Source: Novosphingobium chloroacetimidivorans
GTDB lineage: Bacteria > Pseudomonadota > Alphaproteobacteria > Sphingomonadales > Sphingomonadaceae
Length of the DNA: 64,000 nucleotides
Direction: 5' to 3'
Assembly (NCBI RefSeq): GCF_014204535.1
Contig: NZ_JACHLR010000004.1
Coordinates: forward strand, 186,001 to 250,000
Positions within the stretch are counted from its first letter, which is position 1. The number at the start of each line of letters is the position of its first letter. This document shows, one piece after another, positions 53,175 through 62,175 of the stretch. The notes below the pieces were generated by a model, which made no database searches, was not told the DNA's origin, and worked only from the letters and a program-made list of their open reading frames with translations. The position numbers and the translations under genes are program-made.

Positions 53175-53824
53175 GCGTCTTCCTTCTGTTCGTCGTGGAG
53201 TTGCGCGCAGATCCAGGGGAGTGCGTCCTCCCAGTTGTCGATCCGCGCATGCGCATGGCCCGCCACGAAGGCGCAGCTGATGTTGGGGGCGATCAGCGGC
53301 TCCGCGCACAAGTGCAGGCGCGCGACGTCCGGTGCGCATTCCGCCACCGAGTCGTGGTGCTGCGGCAAGTCGTCGATGAACACCGCGCGGCTGGGCCGGT
53401 ACTCGTCGAGGATCCTGCGCAGCGCCGGGCCTTTCGGTCCCTGATTGGTGAACACCCGCACATCCAGCCCGTGCTCGAGCAGCTGCTTGGTGCGCGCTTC
53501 CTGGCGGAAGTCCATGAGGTTGGTCAGCACCACCACTTCGGCTTCCTCGCGCAGCGCGTGCATGGCCTCGATCGCGCCGGTGACCGGTGTCTGGCGGTGC
53601 ATCTGGTCGTCGAAGAAGCGGTTGAGCAGCGCCCAGATCTGGTCCTGCGGCACCGGCTCGCCCGACTCGGTATGGCGCATGGCGGAGATGAAATCGTGCC
53701 GGGCCATGTCGAAGGTGATGCCCTCTTCATCGGCCAGCCAGTCGCGGAAGTGCGAGACCATGTAGAGCAGCACTTCGTCGCAGTCGGTGATCACCAGCGG
53801 GCGACCCTGTGTCACGCCAGTCAT
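53171..53824 (-). CDS. HAD-like hydrolase
   Basis: The 217-residue protein has HAD-superfamily motifs: ITDCDEVLL (D14, D16) as motif I, VVVLTNLMD as motif II, a lysine in NQGPKGPALR and FIDDLPQHHDS as motif IV. A small helical cap sits between motifs I and II. Phosphatase activity on a small metabolite is likely but the substrate is unknown. Its start and stop overlap neighbours by four bases on both sides. Confidence 0.85.
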   Translation of the reverse strand: MTGVTQGRPLVITDCDEVLLYMVSHFRDWLADEEGITFDMARHDFISAMRHTESGEPVPQDQIWALLNRFFDDQMHRQTPVTGAIEAMHALREEAEVVVLTNLMDFRQEARTKQLLEHGLDVRVFTNQGPKGPALRRILDEYRPSRAVFIDDLPQHHDSVAECAPDVARLHLCAEPLIAPNISCAFVAGHAHARIDNWEDALPWICAQLHDEQKEDA

Positions 53825-54168
53825 GCGGCAAGCCTTTCACGCGCGGCGACCATGTCCTGCGGCCGGCAGCCGAGCGCATCCGCGGCGGCGAGCAGGTCCG
53901 GTTCGTGGCCGCACAGATAGTCGAGCACCGCGGTAAGCGTCGAGGGATAGCCCAGCGACGCGCGCAGTTCGTCGGGAGTCAGCCCGGTGAGCGAGAGGAA
54001 TCGCTCGGCGCGCTCCTCGTCGACGATGATCCAGCCCAGCGCATTGAGCGCCAGGGTCTGCGGGTCGGACTGCGGTGCAGGTTGCTTGAGAATTGTCAGC
54101 CTCGCTTGGGTGCCATAGAGGACGGCAACAACTAGATGGTGGTCGCAAGAGCGAATGGCAAAGCGCAT
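53821..54168 (-). CDS. DUF3572 family protein
   Basis: The C-terminal 90 residues match DUF3572: LALNALGWIIVDEERAERFLSLTGLTPDELRASLG, then LTAVLDYLCGHEPDLLAAADALG. Function is unknown. The start is uncertain: the nearest in-frame ATG is at 54168, 14 bases inside the divergent divK gene, and no ATG or GTG lies between it and the conserved part, so a rare start near 54110 is possible. The stop overlaps the HAD gene start. Confidence 0.75.
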   Translation of the reverse strand: MRFAIRSCDHHLVVAVLYGTQARLTILKQPAPQSDPQTLALNALGWIIVDEERAERFLSLTGLTPDELRASLGYPSTLTAVLDYLCGHEPDLLAAADALGCRPQDMVAARERLAA

Positions 54169-54517
54169 TCTCGTTGTCGAGGACAACGACCTCAACCGGA
54201 GGCTGTTCTGCGACGTGCTCAAGAGCCAGGGCTTCGCGGTGGAGCCGGTGGCCGACGGCCGCGACGCGCTGGAACGCGCGCGCCAGTTCGTGCCCAACCT
54301 GATCATCATGGACATCCAGCTGCCCAACGTCTCGGGTCTGGACCTGATCGAAGCGGCCAAGAAGGACCCGGTGCTGCGCGCGATCCCGGTGCTGGCGGTG
54401 ACCGCCTATGCCGGCAAGGGCGACGAGGAACGCATCCGCGATGCAGGCGCCGAGGGGTACCTGGCCAAGCCGGTGTCGATCGGGCCCTTCATGCAGGCGG
54501 TCCGGGCTCTGGTGTGA
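54155..54517 (+). CDS. divK: Single-domain response regulator DivK
   Basis: DivK is the receiver-only regulator that, phosphorylated by DivJ and dephosphorylated by PleC, controls CtrA through DivL/CckA in the alphaproteobacterial cell cycle. The 120-residue protein has E9-D10, the phospho-acceptor D53 in IIMDIQLPNVSG, T83 in AVTAYAGKGDEERIRDAG and K105 in YLAKPVSIGPF, which matches DivK closely. No output domain is present. It diverges from the DUF3572 operon and is followed by a type C repeat. Confidence 0.92.
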   Translation: MAKRILVVEDNDLNRRLFCDVLKSQGFAVEPVADGRDALERARQFVPNLIIMDIQLPNVSGLDLIEAAKKDPVLRAIPVLAVTAYAGKGDEERIRDAGAEGYLAKPVSIGPFMQAVRALV

Positions 54518-54543
54518 TCGGCCCCTTCCGGCGCACTCCTTCT

Positions 54544-54693
54544 CGTCATTCCCGCGAAAGCGGGAATCCATCTCCGGCATCCTCGTATGACTCGAGCACT
54601 GCTGAGCGCGCGGACCTCACGGTTGTGCACGTCAGTACCATTGCGCCGCCGGACAGGTCAGGAGATGGATTCCCGCATTCGCGGGAATGACGA
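54544..54693. repeat. Paired palindromic intergenic repeat (type C)
   Basis: CGTCATTCCCGCGAAAGCGGG and its complement-like partner (CCCGCATTCGCGGGAATGACG) lie at 54544-54570 and about 54671-54692 and face each other; the flanks GGAATCCATCTCC and GGAGATGGATTCC are complementary too. Between them lie about 95 bases. It sits between divK and the ACP gene. Confidence 0.82.
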
Positions 54694-54798
54694 AAGAGAG
54701 GGTTCAGGTAGACTGCGCCACTTGACTTCCCGCCCCCTCCGCCGCTTTTGCGCCCCATTCCCCGGCCACACCGCCGCCCAGACCTTTGGAGTACCCAC

Positions 54799-55038
54799 AT
54801 GGACCGCGAAGCCACCAAGGCCCGCATCGACACCCTGATCGAACCCTTCAACAAGAAAGGCGTGGCCATCGACGACGCCACCCGCTTCACCGACGACCTG
54901 GAGTTCGACAGCCTGACGGTGATGGACTTCGTCGCCGCGATCGAGGACGAGTTCGACATCATCATCTCGATGAACGCGCAGGCCGAGATCGAGACCTACG
55001 GCCAACTCGTCGACGCCGTGGTGAAGCTGAAGGGCTGA
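54799..55038 (+). CDS. Acyl carrier protein next to serine palmitoyltransferase
   Basis: The 79-residue protein is an acyl carrier protein with the phosphopantetheine serine S38 in EFDSLTVMDF, acidic overall. It is not the fatty-acid synthase AcpP by context; in sphingomonads a dedicated ACP precedes serine palmitoyltransferase and is thought to deliver the acyl chain. The spt gene begins seven bases after its stop, so they form one transcript. The ATG at 54799 was chosen for the normal MDREATK start. Confidence 0.92.
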   Translation: MDREATKARIDTLIEPFNKKGVAIDDATRFTDDLEFDSLTVMDFVAAIEDEFDIIISMNAQAEIETYGQLVDAVVKLKG

Positions 55039-55045
55039 GCAAGAC

Positions 55046-56296
55046 ATGACCGATGCCGTGAGCCAGCCCGATCAGCCCGAGACCTTCCAGGGCGGCCAAA
55101 GCGATCTGTTCAGCAAGTTCGATCCGCTTATCCAGATGCGCGAGAACCTGCTCGCCTCGGGCGTGGAGGATCCGTTCGGCCTCGTCATGGAGCGCGTGCT
55201 CTCGCCCACGACGGCGATCTGCAACGGGCGCGAGACGATCTTGCTCGGCACCTACAACTACATGGGCATGACCTTCGATCCCGACGTGATCGAGGCCGGC
55301 AAGCAGGCGCTAACGGACTTCGGTTCGGGCACAACCGGCAGCCGCGTGCTCAATGGCACTTATGCCGGGCATCGCGCGGTCGAGCAGGCGCTCTGCGACT
55401 TCTACGCCATGGACCATGCCATGGTGTTCTCTACCGGGTACCAGGCGAACCTGGGCATTATCTCGACCATTGCCGGCAAGGGCGACTACATCGTCCTCGA
55501 CATCGACAGCCACGCCTCCATCTGGGACGGCTGCAAGATGGGCGACGCCGAAGTGGTGCCCTTCAAGCACAACGACATCGAGGCCATGGAAAAGCGCCTC
55601 AAGCGCATTCCCGAAGGCGCCGGCAAGCTGGTGATCCTGGAGGGCGTCTACTCGATGATGGGCGACATCGCTCCGCTCAAGGAGATGATCGCCGTCGCCA
55701 AAAAGCATGGCGCGATGGTGCTGGTCGACGAGGCGCATTCGATGGGATTCATCGGTCCCAACGGCCGCGGCGTGGCCGAGGATCAGGACTGCCTGGACGA
55801 TGTCGACTTCGTGATCGGCACCTTCTCCAAGTCGGTCGGCACCGTGGGCGGCTTCTGCGTCTCGAACCACCCCAAGTTCGAGATCATGCGCCTGGTCTGC
55901 CGCCCCTACGTGTTCACCGCCAGCCTGCCGCCCAGCGTGGTCGCCACGGCCTGCACCTCGATCCGCAAGCTGATGCATGCGGGGGACAAGCGCGCGCACT
56001 TGTGGGAGAACTCGCGCACGCTGCATGCGGGGCTGAAGGACGCCGGCTTCCAGCTCGGCACCGACAGTCCGCAAAGCGCGATCATCGCGGTGATCATGCC
56101 GGACCTGGAGCGCGGCGCCGCGATGTGGGAGGCGCTGCTGCACGAAGGCCTCTACGTGAACCTGGCGCGTCCGCCGGCGACACCTGCCAACATGACCCTG
56201 CTGCGCTGTTCGCTCTGCGCGGAGCACAGCGCGGAACAGGTCCAGCAGATCATCGGCATGTTCAAGCGCGCCGGCGCCAAGGCGGGCATCGTCTGA
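55046..56296 (+). CDS. spt: Serine palmitoyltransferase
   Basis: SPT condenses L-serine with a long-chain acyl thioester to 3-ketodihydrosphingosine, the first step of sphingolipid synthesis. The 416-residue alpha-oxoamine synthase has the PLP lysine K262 in GTFSKSVGTVGG, VDEAHSMGFIGPNGRG before it, and NYMGMTFDPDVIEAG, TTGSRVLNGTYAGH. The short N-terminus and soluble form are those of bacterial SPT. Neighbouring ACP supports SPT rather than KBL or BioF. Confidence 0.95.
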   Translation: MTDAVSQPDQPETFQGGQSDLFSKFDPLIQMRENLLASGVEDPFGLVMERVLSPTTAICNGRETILLGTYNYMGMTFDPDVIEAGKQALTDFGSGTTGSRVLNGTYAGHRAVEQALCDFYAMDHAMVFSTGYQANLGIISTIAGKGDYIVLDIDSHASIWDGCKMGDAEVVPFKHNDIEAMEKRLKRIPEGAGKLVILEGVYSMMGDIAPLKEMIAVAKKHGAMVLVDEAHSMGFIGPNGRGVAEDQDCLDDVDFVIGTFSKSVGTVGGFCVSNHPKFEIMRLVCRPYVFTASLPPSVVATACTSIRKLMHAGDKRAHLWENSRTLHAGLKDAGFQLGTDSPQSAIIAVIMPDLERGAAMWEALLHEGLYVNLARPPATPANMTLLRCSLCAEHSAEQVQQIIGMFKRAGAKAGIV

Positions 56297-56308
56297 AGTC
56301 CGGCGTCG

Positions 56309-56328
56309 TTCCGGGCTCGACCCCGGAC
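56309..56328. repeat. Single palindrome of the type D family
   Basis: TTCCGGGCTCGACCCCGGAC lies just after the spt stop in a convergent gap. It is similar to the palindromes at 1910 and 2013 but is not paired. Confidence 0.5.
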
Positions 56329-56344
56329 GGCGCCAGACGCGGGC

Positions 56345-56776
56345 TCAGATCGCGTCGAACACGTTGATCGCCACGTTGATCCACAGCGCGAACACGAACA
56401 GCACGCCGATCACGAACGCCAGTCCACGATGGCCCGGATTGTTGTAGGTGATGTGCACGGCGCTCTGCAGCACGCGCGCGATCGCGAAACCCCAGGCGAA
56501 GGCGAGCGTCCAGCCGGTCACGCCGCCCAGCACGAAAGCGGCGAGGCACCCGGCGTAGAACAGCGTCGGCAGTTCGAACAGGTTGTCCCAATGCCTGACC
56601 CCGGCAGCGGCATGCTCGGGCTCGGGCGCGCCGATGTGGGCACGATAGAAATCGGGATCGTGTCCCGCCTTGACCGCTGCGGTCCGTCCGACGGCCATGC
56701 GCACGAACGCCACCAGCGTCAACGCGACAAGGACCAGCACGGGCAGGAAGATCAGCGTCTGATTGGTATCCGGCAT
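56345..56776 (-). CDS. MAPEG-family membrane protein
   Basis: The 143-residue protein has four membrane helices and the MAPEG pattern: FLPVLVLVALTLVAFVRM, then HWDNLFELPTLFYAGCLAAFVLG and FAIARVLQSAVHITYNNPGHRG. Family members include glutathione-dependent membrane enzymes; the bacterial ones are mostly uncharacterised. The ATG at 56776 (MPDTNQ) was chosen over 56791. The 290 bases upstream (56777-57066) hold no gene that I can support. Confidence 0.88.
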   Translation of the reverse strand: MPDTNQTLIFLPVLVLVALTLVAFVRMAVGRTAAVKAGHDPDFYRAHIGAPEPEHAAAGVRHWDNLFELPTLFYAGCLAAFVLGGVTGWTLAFAWGFAIARVLQSAVHITYNNPGHRGLAFVIGVLFVFALWINVAINVFDAI

Positions 56777-57066
56777 CTTTATCCCCCTCAACGATTTGCG
56801 AGGAGCATGCCTGCCATCTAGCCTGCGAGCAAGCGCGTGGCGGTCCAGCGCGAGCGCGAGTCAGTTCCTCGCAGGCGATGCGCTCGCGGATACGTGCGTT
56901 AAAAACGTGCCCTTGGACTGGGCCGTTTCGAACGCCTGGGCCATCGGGCGGAACGTTCAGCTAGCGATAGCGGCGGCTCGTCACGAAGGTCACTTCAGCC
57001 GCGCGGCTATCGGTATCGTAGTCCAAGCGGCGGATGACCGTAGATGGCACGATCCGCCCCCTGCCA

Positions 57067-57438
57067 TCACCGCAACGCGAGCGGCTTGGTGCCCGAAGTC
57101 GAGGATTGCGCTTCCAGCACCGCCTTGGGCGTGCGGGTCGCGAAGTAGTCCTTGCCGTGCTGGTTGTAGGCGAAGAAGTCGGTGATCGGCACGGTGATCT
57201 CGCGCGTGCCGCTGGCGACGATCACGTCGTTGCCCGACAGGCGCTCCACCGTGCCGACCGGCTTGCCACCGGCGTCGAAGATCTGCAGGCCATGCGCCAG
57301 TTCGGTGCGGGTCACGTTGCGCACGGTCATGACGTTGGGGTTGTTGAAGGCGGCATCGTCGGCCGGGTCGTCCGCGCTCTGCGCCAGGACAGGAGCGGAG
57401 AGGGCGAGGGCAGCGCCTAAAACCATGATCCTGATCAT
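57067..57438 (-). CDS. Hypothetical exported protein
   Basis: From the ATG at 57438 the 123-residue product has a signal peptide (MVLGAALALSAPVLA) and a small mature domain of beta strands: LQIFDAGGKPVGTVERLSG, DVIVASGTREITVPI. This resembles a PRC-barrel-like fold, but similarity is too weak to name. It has no cysteine. It stands alone, with about 260 bases between it and the divergent glycosyltransferase gene. Confidence 0.72.
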   Translation of the reverse strand: MIRIMVLGAALALSAPVLAQSADDPADDAAFNNPNVMTVRNVTRTELAHGLQIFDAGGKPVGTVERLSGNDVIVASGTREITVPITDFFAYNQHGKDYFATRTPKAVLEAQSSTSGTKPLALR

Positions 57439-57698
57439 TCGGGTTCTTCCTTGCTCGGCGTGTCGTCCGGTGAATGCCGCGTGCGGCCTGCCGGTTGCAG
57501 GTTCGCAGGTGAGTCCCACAAGGACTCGACGAGCCGAAGCTTCACGGCGACGAACGTCTATGTAGGGTCTTATCCTAGCGTGCCAACCTGAACGCCAGCC
57601 AAGCAAGCTCCGGCGCCGCGCCGATTCGCGCTGGCGCGCCAGGATCGAAGCTGCGACACGCCCTTTTCGAGGTTTGGCGGGAAAGGGCTGGGTTACAG

Positions 57699-58907
57699 GT
57701 GCAGGAACAGGCATCGCTGCTGCTGGTCACGCACGTGCACGTGCGGCAGGGGCCCAGAGGCCTGCAGATCGATGACCAGACCGCTGCCGGCATCGAGCAA
57801 TGGTGCCGCCACTTCGATCACGTCACCTTCTACGGCATTCTCACCCAGGGTTCGAGCTCGTCCGCCTGGGTCGATACGGACGGCGGTCTGATGGGCCGTC
57901 GCGCGACGATCCGCGCCTTGCCCAACGGCTATGGTGCCGCTGCCATGGCGCGAGCCTACGCGGGGGTGCGTCGCGAACTGTGCGACGCGATCGCCGCGCA
58001 TCGGCACTTGTGCTTCACGCTGGGGCTGGTCATCGGCGACTGGCCCTTCGTCGCCGCGCTCGAGGCGATCCGGCAGAAGCGCCGCTACTCGGCCTGGATC
58101 GACCGCGTCGAGGCGCCGATCCTGCGCCAACTGGCGCATGGCTGGCGCCGGCGGGCGATGGTGGAGGCGATCGTGCCGATCGGGCAGCTGGGTGTCCGCC
58201 ATGCGCTGCGCCATAGCACTGTCGCGCTGCTGCAGGGCGGCGACACCTTCGCAGCCTACGCCCGCTTCGCGCCCGAGCCGCACTGCACGTACGACATTCA
58301 CACCCAGGCTCATGAGCAGATCGCTCCCGCCAAGGTGGAGGCCAAGCAGGCGCGCGCCCGCAGCGGAGCGCCGCTGGAGATCGTCTATCTCGGCCGGGCC
58401 GCGGCGATGAAGGGACCGTTCGACTGGGTGGACACGCTGGCACGCCTGCACGGGCAGGGCGTGCCATTCCGCGCGACCTGGATCGGCGATGGGCCCGACC
58501 TTCCGGCGATCCGACAGCGCGTCGACGCACTGGGCCTTGGCGCACTGATCGACCTGCCCGGCTTCGAGAACCGCCGAGACGTGCTGCTGGGCCGGCTGCG
58601 CGATGCCGATCTCCTGCTGTTCTGCCACAAGACGCCGGAATCGGCGCGTTGCCTGATCGAGGCGCTGGTCTGCGGCTGCCCGATCGTCGGCTACGACAGC
58701 GCCTACCCCCGCGATCTTATCGCACGGCAGGGCGGCGGCCTCTTCGCGGCGCAGAATGACGTTTCGGCCTTGTCCGGTCTGGTCGCGCGCCTGCACCACG
58801 ATCGCGCGGCGCTTGCCGAGCTGATCGGCCAGGCGGCGGCAAGCGGGACGCTCTACAACGAGGACATCGTCTACGCCCATCGTGCGCAGCTGATGAAGCG
58901 TGCCTGA
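57699..58907 (+). CDS. Glycosyltransferase, GT-B fold (family 4-like)
   Basis: The 402-residue protein has a C-terminal Rossmann domain of group 1 glycosyltransferases: LEIVYLGRAAAMKGPFDWVDTLARL, ATWIGDGPDLPAIR and the ETPExxRCLIEALVCGCPIVG loop (KTPESARCLIEALVCG). The sugar and acceptor are unknown. The start is a GTG at 57699. It converges with a polysaccharide flippase gene, so both may serve an exopolysaccharide or lipopolysaccharide. Confidence 0.88.
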   Translation: MQEQASLLLVTHVHVRQGPRGLQIDDQTAAGIEQWCRHFDHVTFYGILTQGSSSSAWVDTDGGLMGRRATIRALPNGYGAAAMARAYAGVRRELCDAIAAHRHLCFTLGLVIGDWPFVAALEAIRQKRRYSAWIDRVEAPILRQLAHGWRRRAMVEAIVPIGQLGVRHALRHSTVALLQGGDTFAAYARFAPEPHCTYDIHTQAHEQIAPAKVEAKQARARSGAPLEIVYLGRAAAMKGPFDWVDTLARLHGQGVPFRATWIGDGPDLPAIRQRVDALGLGALIDLPGFENRRDVLLGRLRDADLLLFCHKTPESARCLIEALVCGCPIVGYDSAYPRDLIARQGGGLFAAQNDVSALSGLVARLHHDRAALAELIGQAAASGTLYNEDIVYAHRAQLMKRA

Positions 58908-58909
58908 GG

Positions 58910-60328
58910 TCAGCCCATCAACTGCCATGGTTCGCCGAGGCCCAGCGTCAGGCGCAACAGCACCCAGCCGCCGAACACGACCAGCAAGGCCAGGCTGAGC
59001 GCCACGTCTTGCGCTACGAAGGTGGTGCGCAGCCGGCGCTGTGCCTTGAGCAGGATGGCGTAGCGCATCAGCTCGCTCGCCGGCAGCGCCAGGAGGGCGC
59101 CCGGCAGCCCGAGCGCGTGGAACCCGACAGGGAGCACCGCTGCCATCGTGCCGAAGCGCAACAGATTGGCGAAGCCGACGTTGCGCGGCGCTCCGCGGCC
59201 GAACACCGTCGCCTCGTTGAGCGAGCAGAGCACCGAGATCCAGCCGCCGACCAGCAGCAAGGTCACCATCCAGCCCGCCTCGGCGTAGCGATGCCCGTAC
59301 AGCAGCCGCACCGCCCAGTCGGACCAGGCCATGACCGTGCCGATCCCGGCGAGCACCAGCAGCAGGAACAGCCCGCGCATCCGCCCCAGCTCCTTGCGCG
59401 CCGGCGTGGCGGTGCCGAAGGCGTCCCCGTGCTGCGCCACGAAGGGGAAGACGATCTGGAAGGCCAGCCGTCCCGCCACAGTCGCCGGCAGTTCGGACAC
59501 CACCTTCGCCAGGCCGAACACGCCCAGCGTCGCCAGTGACACCACGCGACCGAGGTAGAGCCGGTCGGCGAAGATCGCGGCGTAGAACGATACGGACGAA
59601 AGCATGATCCACTTGCTGAAGCCCAGGATCTGCGCCGCATGCGCACGGTCGATCAGAAAGCGATGGCGCGGATGGGGCAGCCGGTACGTCAGCGCCGAGC
59701 GGGCCGCGACCGACAGGACGATGCCCAGGATCGGTGCCCAGACCGAACGCAAGCTGACCGCCAGCGCGACGTTGATCACCAGCCCGACGGCTTCTGCGCC
59801 CAGTTCGAGCATGTTGCGCGCCTTGACGTCCATGCGCTTGGCGGCGCTGAAGATCGAGGTCGACATGAACGAGTTCACCAGCGGCGCCGCGCTCACCACC
59901 ATCAGCACGCCGACATCGATGCGATAGAAGTGCGCCAGCACCGGCGAGAGCGCCAGGCACGCCAGCGAGACCAGCAGGCCGCGCAGGATCTGCAGCGTCC
60001 AGACGGTGTTGAGGAAGCGCTCGTCCTCGCCATGGGGACTGTGCACCACGTTCTGCTCGGGTCCGAGATCGGTGAGCAGGTCGCAACCCATCCGCACCGC
60101 CTGCGCGATCACCACGACGCCCAGGATCTCCGGCCCCAGCAGCCGCGACAGGACGACGTTGCTGCCGAACCGGATCCCGGCAGAGCCGACATACGTGCCG
60201 ATCGTCCACAGCGACTTGCTGCCGATCGACGCGCTCGGCGAGGGCGCGCTGGCGGTGTCAGGGTCCTTGACGGTCATCGACTGGTCGGCGTTCCCATGCA
60301 GCATGGCCACTGTGCCCTGCCGGCTCAT
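58910..60328 (-). CDS. Oligosaccharide flippase (Wzx/PST family)
   Basis: The 472-residue protein has about twelve membrane helices and matches polysaccharide transporters: SLWTIGTYVGSAGIRFGSNVVLSRLLGPEILGVVVIAQ at the first helices, then DLLTDLGPEQNVV. Such proteins flip lipid-linked sugar units across the inner membrane. It starts 16 bases after the pmbA stop on the same strand, so it may be co-transcribed. Several start codons are possible in the first 20 residues (60328, 60304, 60277). Confidence 0.9.
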   Translation of the reverse strand: MSRQGTVAMLHGNADQSMTVKDPDTASAPSPSASIGSKSLWTIGTYVGSAGIRFGSNVVLSRLLGPEILGVVVIAQAVRMGCDLLTDLGPEQNVVHSPHGEDERFLNTVWTLQILRGLLVSLACLALSPVLAHFYRIDVGVLMVVSAAPLVNSFMSTSIFSAAKRMDVKARNMLELGAEAVGLVINVALAVSLRSVWAPILGIVLSVAARSALTYRLPHPRHRFLIDRAHAAQILGFSKWIMLSSVSFYAAIFADRLYLGRVVSLATLGVFGLAKVVSELPATVAGRLAFQIVFPFVAQHGDAFGTATPARKELGRMRGLFLLLVLAGIGTVMAWSDWAVRLLYGHRYAEAGWMVTLLLVGGWISVLCSLNEATVFGRGAPRNVGFANLLRFGTMAAVLPVGFHALGLPGALLALPASELMRYAILLKAQRRLRTTFVAQDVALSLALLVVFGGWVLLRLTLGLGEPWQLMG

Positions 60329-60344
60329 ACATGCACAGGCCCGC

Positions 60345-61691
60345 TCAGTCTCCCGCCACGGTCATCCCGTCGATGCGCAAGGTCGGCACGTTGATCGCCC
60401 TGTGCCACTCGAGGTCGTTCGCCGGCCGCATCCGGGCGAACATGGCGAGGAGGTTGCCGGCCACCGTGAACTCGGCGACCGGGCCGGCGATCTGTCCCTC
60501 GACGATGCGCAGGCCGGCCGCGCCGCGGCTGTAGTCGCCGGTGACGCCGTTGACGCCCTGGCCGATCAGGTCGGTGACCAGGACGCCTTCGGCGATGTCG
60601 GCGATCAGGTCCGCGACAGACACGTCTCCGGGTTCGAGGTGGACGTTGCCGACCGACACGCCTGGCGCACCGCCGCCGCCACGCGCGGCGTGACCCGAGG
60701 GCGCCTGGCCCAGCTGGCGCGCAGAGGCGCTGTCCATCAGCCAGCCGGTCACACGGCCGTCTTCGACGAGGTTGCGGGGGCTGGTCGCAAGGCCCTCGCC
60801 ATCGAACGGGCGTGAGCGGGTGCCGCGTGGGTTGTGGGGGTTCTCGACCAGGCGGATCGACGGATCGAACAGCTGGGTGTCCCGCTTGTCGAGCAGGAAG
60901 CTGCTGCGCCGGGCGATGGCGCTGCCCGACATGGCGGAGATCAGGTGGCCCATGATGCCGCCCGAAACGCGCGGGTCGAACACCACCGGCATCGGCCCGC
61001 TGCGCAGCTTGCCGGGCCGCAACCTGGCCACCGCGCGCGTACCGGCGAGAGCTCCGATCTCGGCGGGGGAGGGCAGGTCGGCGCGGTGGCGGGTGTGGCG
61101 CCAGTTGGAATCGCGCTGCTTGTCCGCGCCTTCGCCGGCGAGGACGCTGGCGTTGATCGAGTGGCTCGATCCGCGATAGCCGCCGGCAAAGCCATGGCTG
61201 GTGGCAAGCGCGAAGACACTGACGCCCGCGCTGGCACTGGCGCCCTCGGAGTTGGTGACGCCGGGTATGGCCAGTGCGGCGTCCTCCGCTTCCGCCGCGG
61301 CGGCGCGCAGGGCTTCGGCGCCCGGATCGACGGGGTCGTAGAGGTCGAAGTCGGCGAACGGGGCATGCGTCAGCAGTTCGGCAGGCGCCAGGCCCGCGAA
61401 GGGATCCTCGGGCGCGGCCCGCGCCATGGCGACGGCGCGCTCGGCCAGCTCGTCGAGCGCGGCGGGGGTGAGGTCGGAGGAGCCGATGCTGGCCGAGCGC
61501 TGACCGATGAAGACGCGCAGGCCCATGTGCTCGCCTTCGGAGCGCTCGACATCCTCGAGCTTGCCAAGGCGGACCTGAATGCCTTCCGAGGCGCTGGCCG
61601 AGTAGACCGCGTCGGCTGCATCGGCGCCGGCGTTTCGCGCGCGCGCAATCAGGTCGGCGGCGCGATCGGTGGCTTCTTGCGGGCTTAGCAT
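60345..61691 (-). CDS. pmbA: TldE/PmbA-type peptidase subunit
   Basis: PmbA (TldE) pairs with TldD to form a protease active on unfolded or antibiotic peptides; the catalytic zinc lies in TldD. The 448-residue protein has the family layout: N-terminal ADLIARARNAGADAADAVYS, GLRVFIGQRSASIGSSD and a C-terminal beta domain with VVFDPRVSGGIMGHLISAMSG, GEGLATSPRNLVEDGRVTGWLMD. It lacks the HExxxH motif, which fits TldE/PmbA and not TldD. The tldD gene is not in the window. Confidence 0.93.
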   Translation of the reverse strand: MLSPQEATDRAADLIARARNAGADAADAVYSASASEGIQVRLGKLEDVERSEGEHMGLRVFIGQRSASIGSSDLTPAALDELAERAVAMARAAPEDPFAGLAPAELLTHAPFADFDLYDPVDPGAEALRAAAAEAEDAALAIPGVTNSEGASASAGVSVFALATSHGFAGGYRGSSHSINASVLAGEGADKQRDSNWRHTRHRADLPSPAEIGALAGTRAVARLRPGKLRSGPMPVVFDPRVSGGIMGHLISAMSGSAIARRSSFLLDKRDTQLFDPSIRLVENPHNPRGTRSRPFDGEGLATSPRNLVEDGRVTGWLMDSASARQLGQAPSGHAARGGGGAPGVSVGNVHLEPGDVSVADLIADIAEGVLVTDLIGQGVNGVTGDYSRGAAGLRIVEGQIAGPVAEFTVAGNLLAMFARMRPANDLEWHRAINVPTLRIDGMTVAGD

Positions 61692-61788
61692 CGTCGGCGG
61701 GTCTCCTGGGCCGGAGCATGCGCCGGCCTGGACGCCGAACTAGGGATGCGGGCCGGTCAGGGCAATCGTCGCAGTGTGGACGATATGC

Positions 61789-62175
61789 TTAGCGGGCGAA
61801 AGCGATCGCCAGGCCCTTGATCACGGCGGTGAGCGCGAACGGCAAGCCGATCGACAGCAGCCAGAGTGCGAAGCGGTCGCGCCGGTAATGCGGGGCGAGC
61901 GCGGGATCGTGGGCCTGCTCGTCCGACAGGCGGTTCCAGCGCGCCTCGAAGCGGCGGCAGGCAGGGATGATCGCCACGACCAGGATGATGAGCGCAAGAT
62001 ACGGCAGCAGCGAGCCACCGTGCGACTTGAGCGCGCCGATCGTGACGAAGATTTGCAGCGCGGTGTAGACCAGCAGCGCATAGGCGATGTGATCGCTCAT
62101 CCGCCGACGCCAGTCGACCTGGGTGTCGGCCTGCTCTTGCGGCAAGGCGGCGCTACGCTGCGTGGCTTTGTTCAT
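61789..62175 (-). CDS. Small hypothetical membrane protein
   Basis: The 128-residue product has three predicted membrane helices (IAYALLVYTALQIFVTIGAL, LLPYLALIILVVAIIPAC and FALWLLSIGLPFALTAVIKGLAIA) and an extended N-terminus (MNKATQRSAAL). No family is recognised. The ATG at 62175 was chosen because it opens the first plausible reading. It lies upstream of pmbA and diverges from lptB. Confidence 0.72.
   Translation of the reverse strand: MNKATQRSAALPQEQADTQVDWRRRMSDHIAYALLVYTALQIFVTIGALKSHGGSLLPYLALIILVVAIIPACRRFEARWNRLSDEQAHDPALAPHYRRDRFALWLLSIGLPFALTAVIKGLAIAFAR

Noticed and set aside
56777..57185. A plus-strand frame of about 140 codons between MAPEG and the exported protein
   Set aside because: It overlaps the end of a real minus-strand gene, has no ribosome-binding site and its translation has no recognisable motif.
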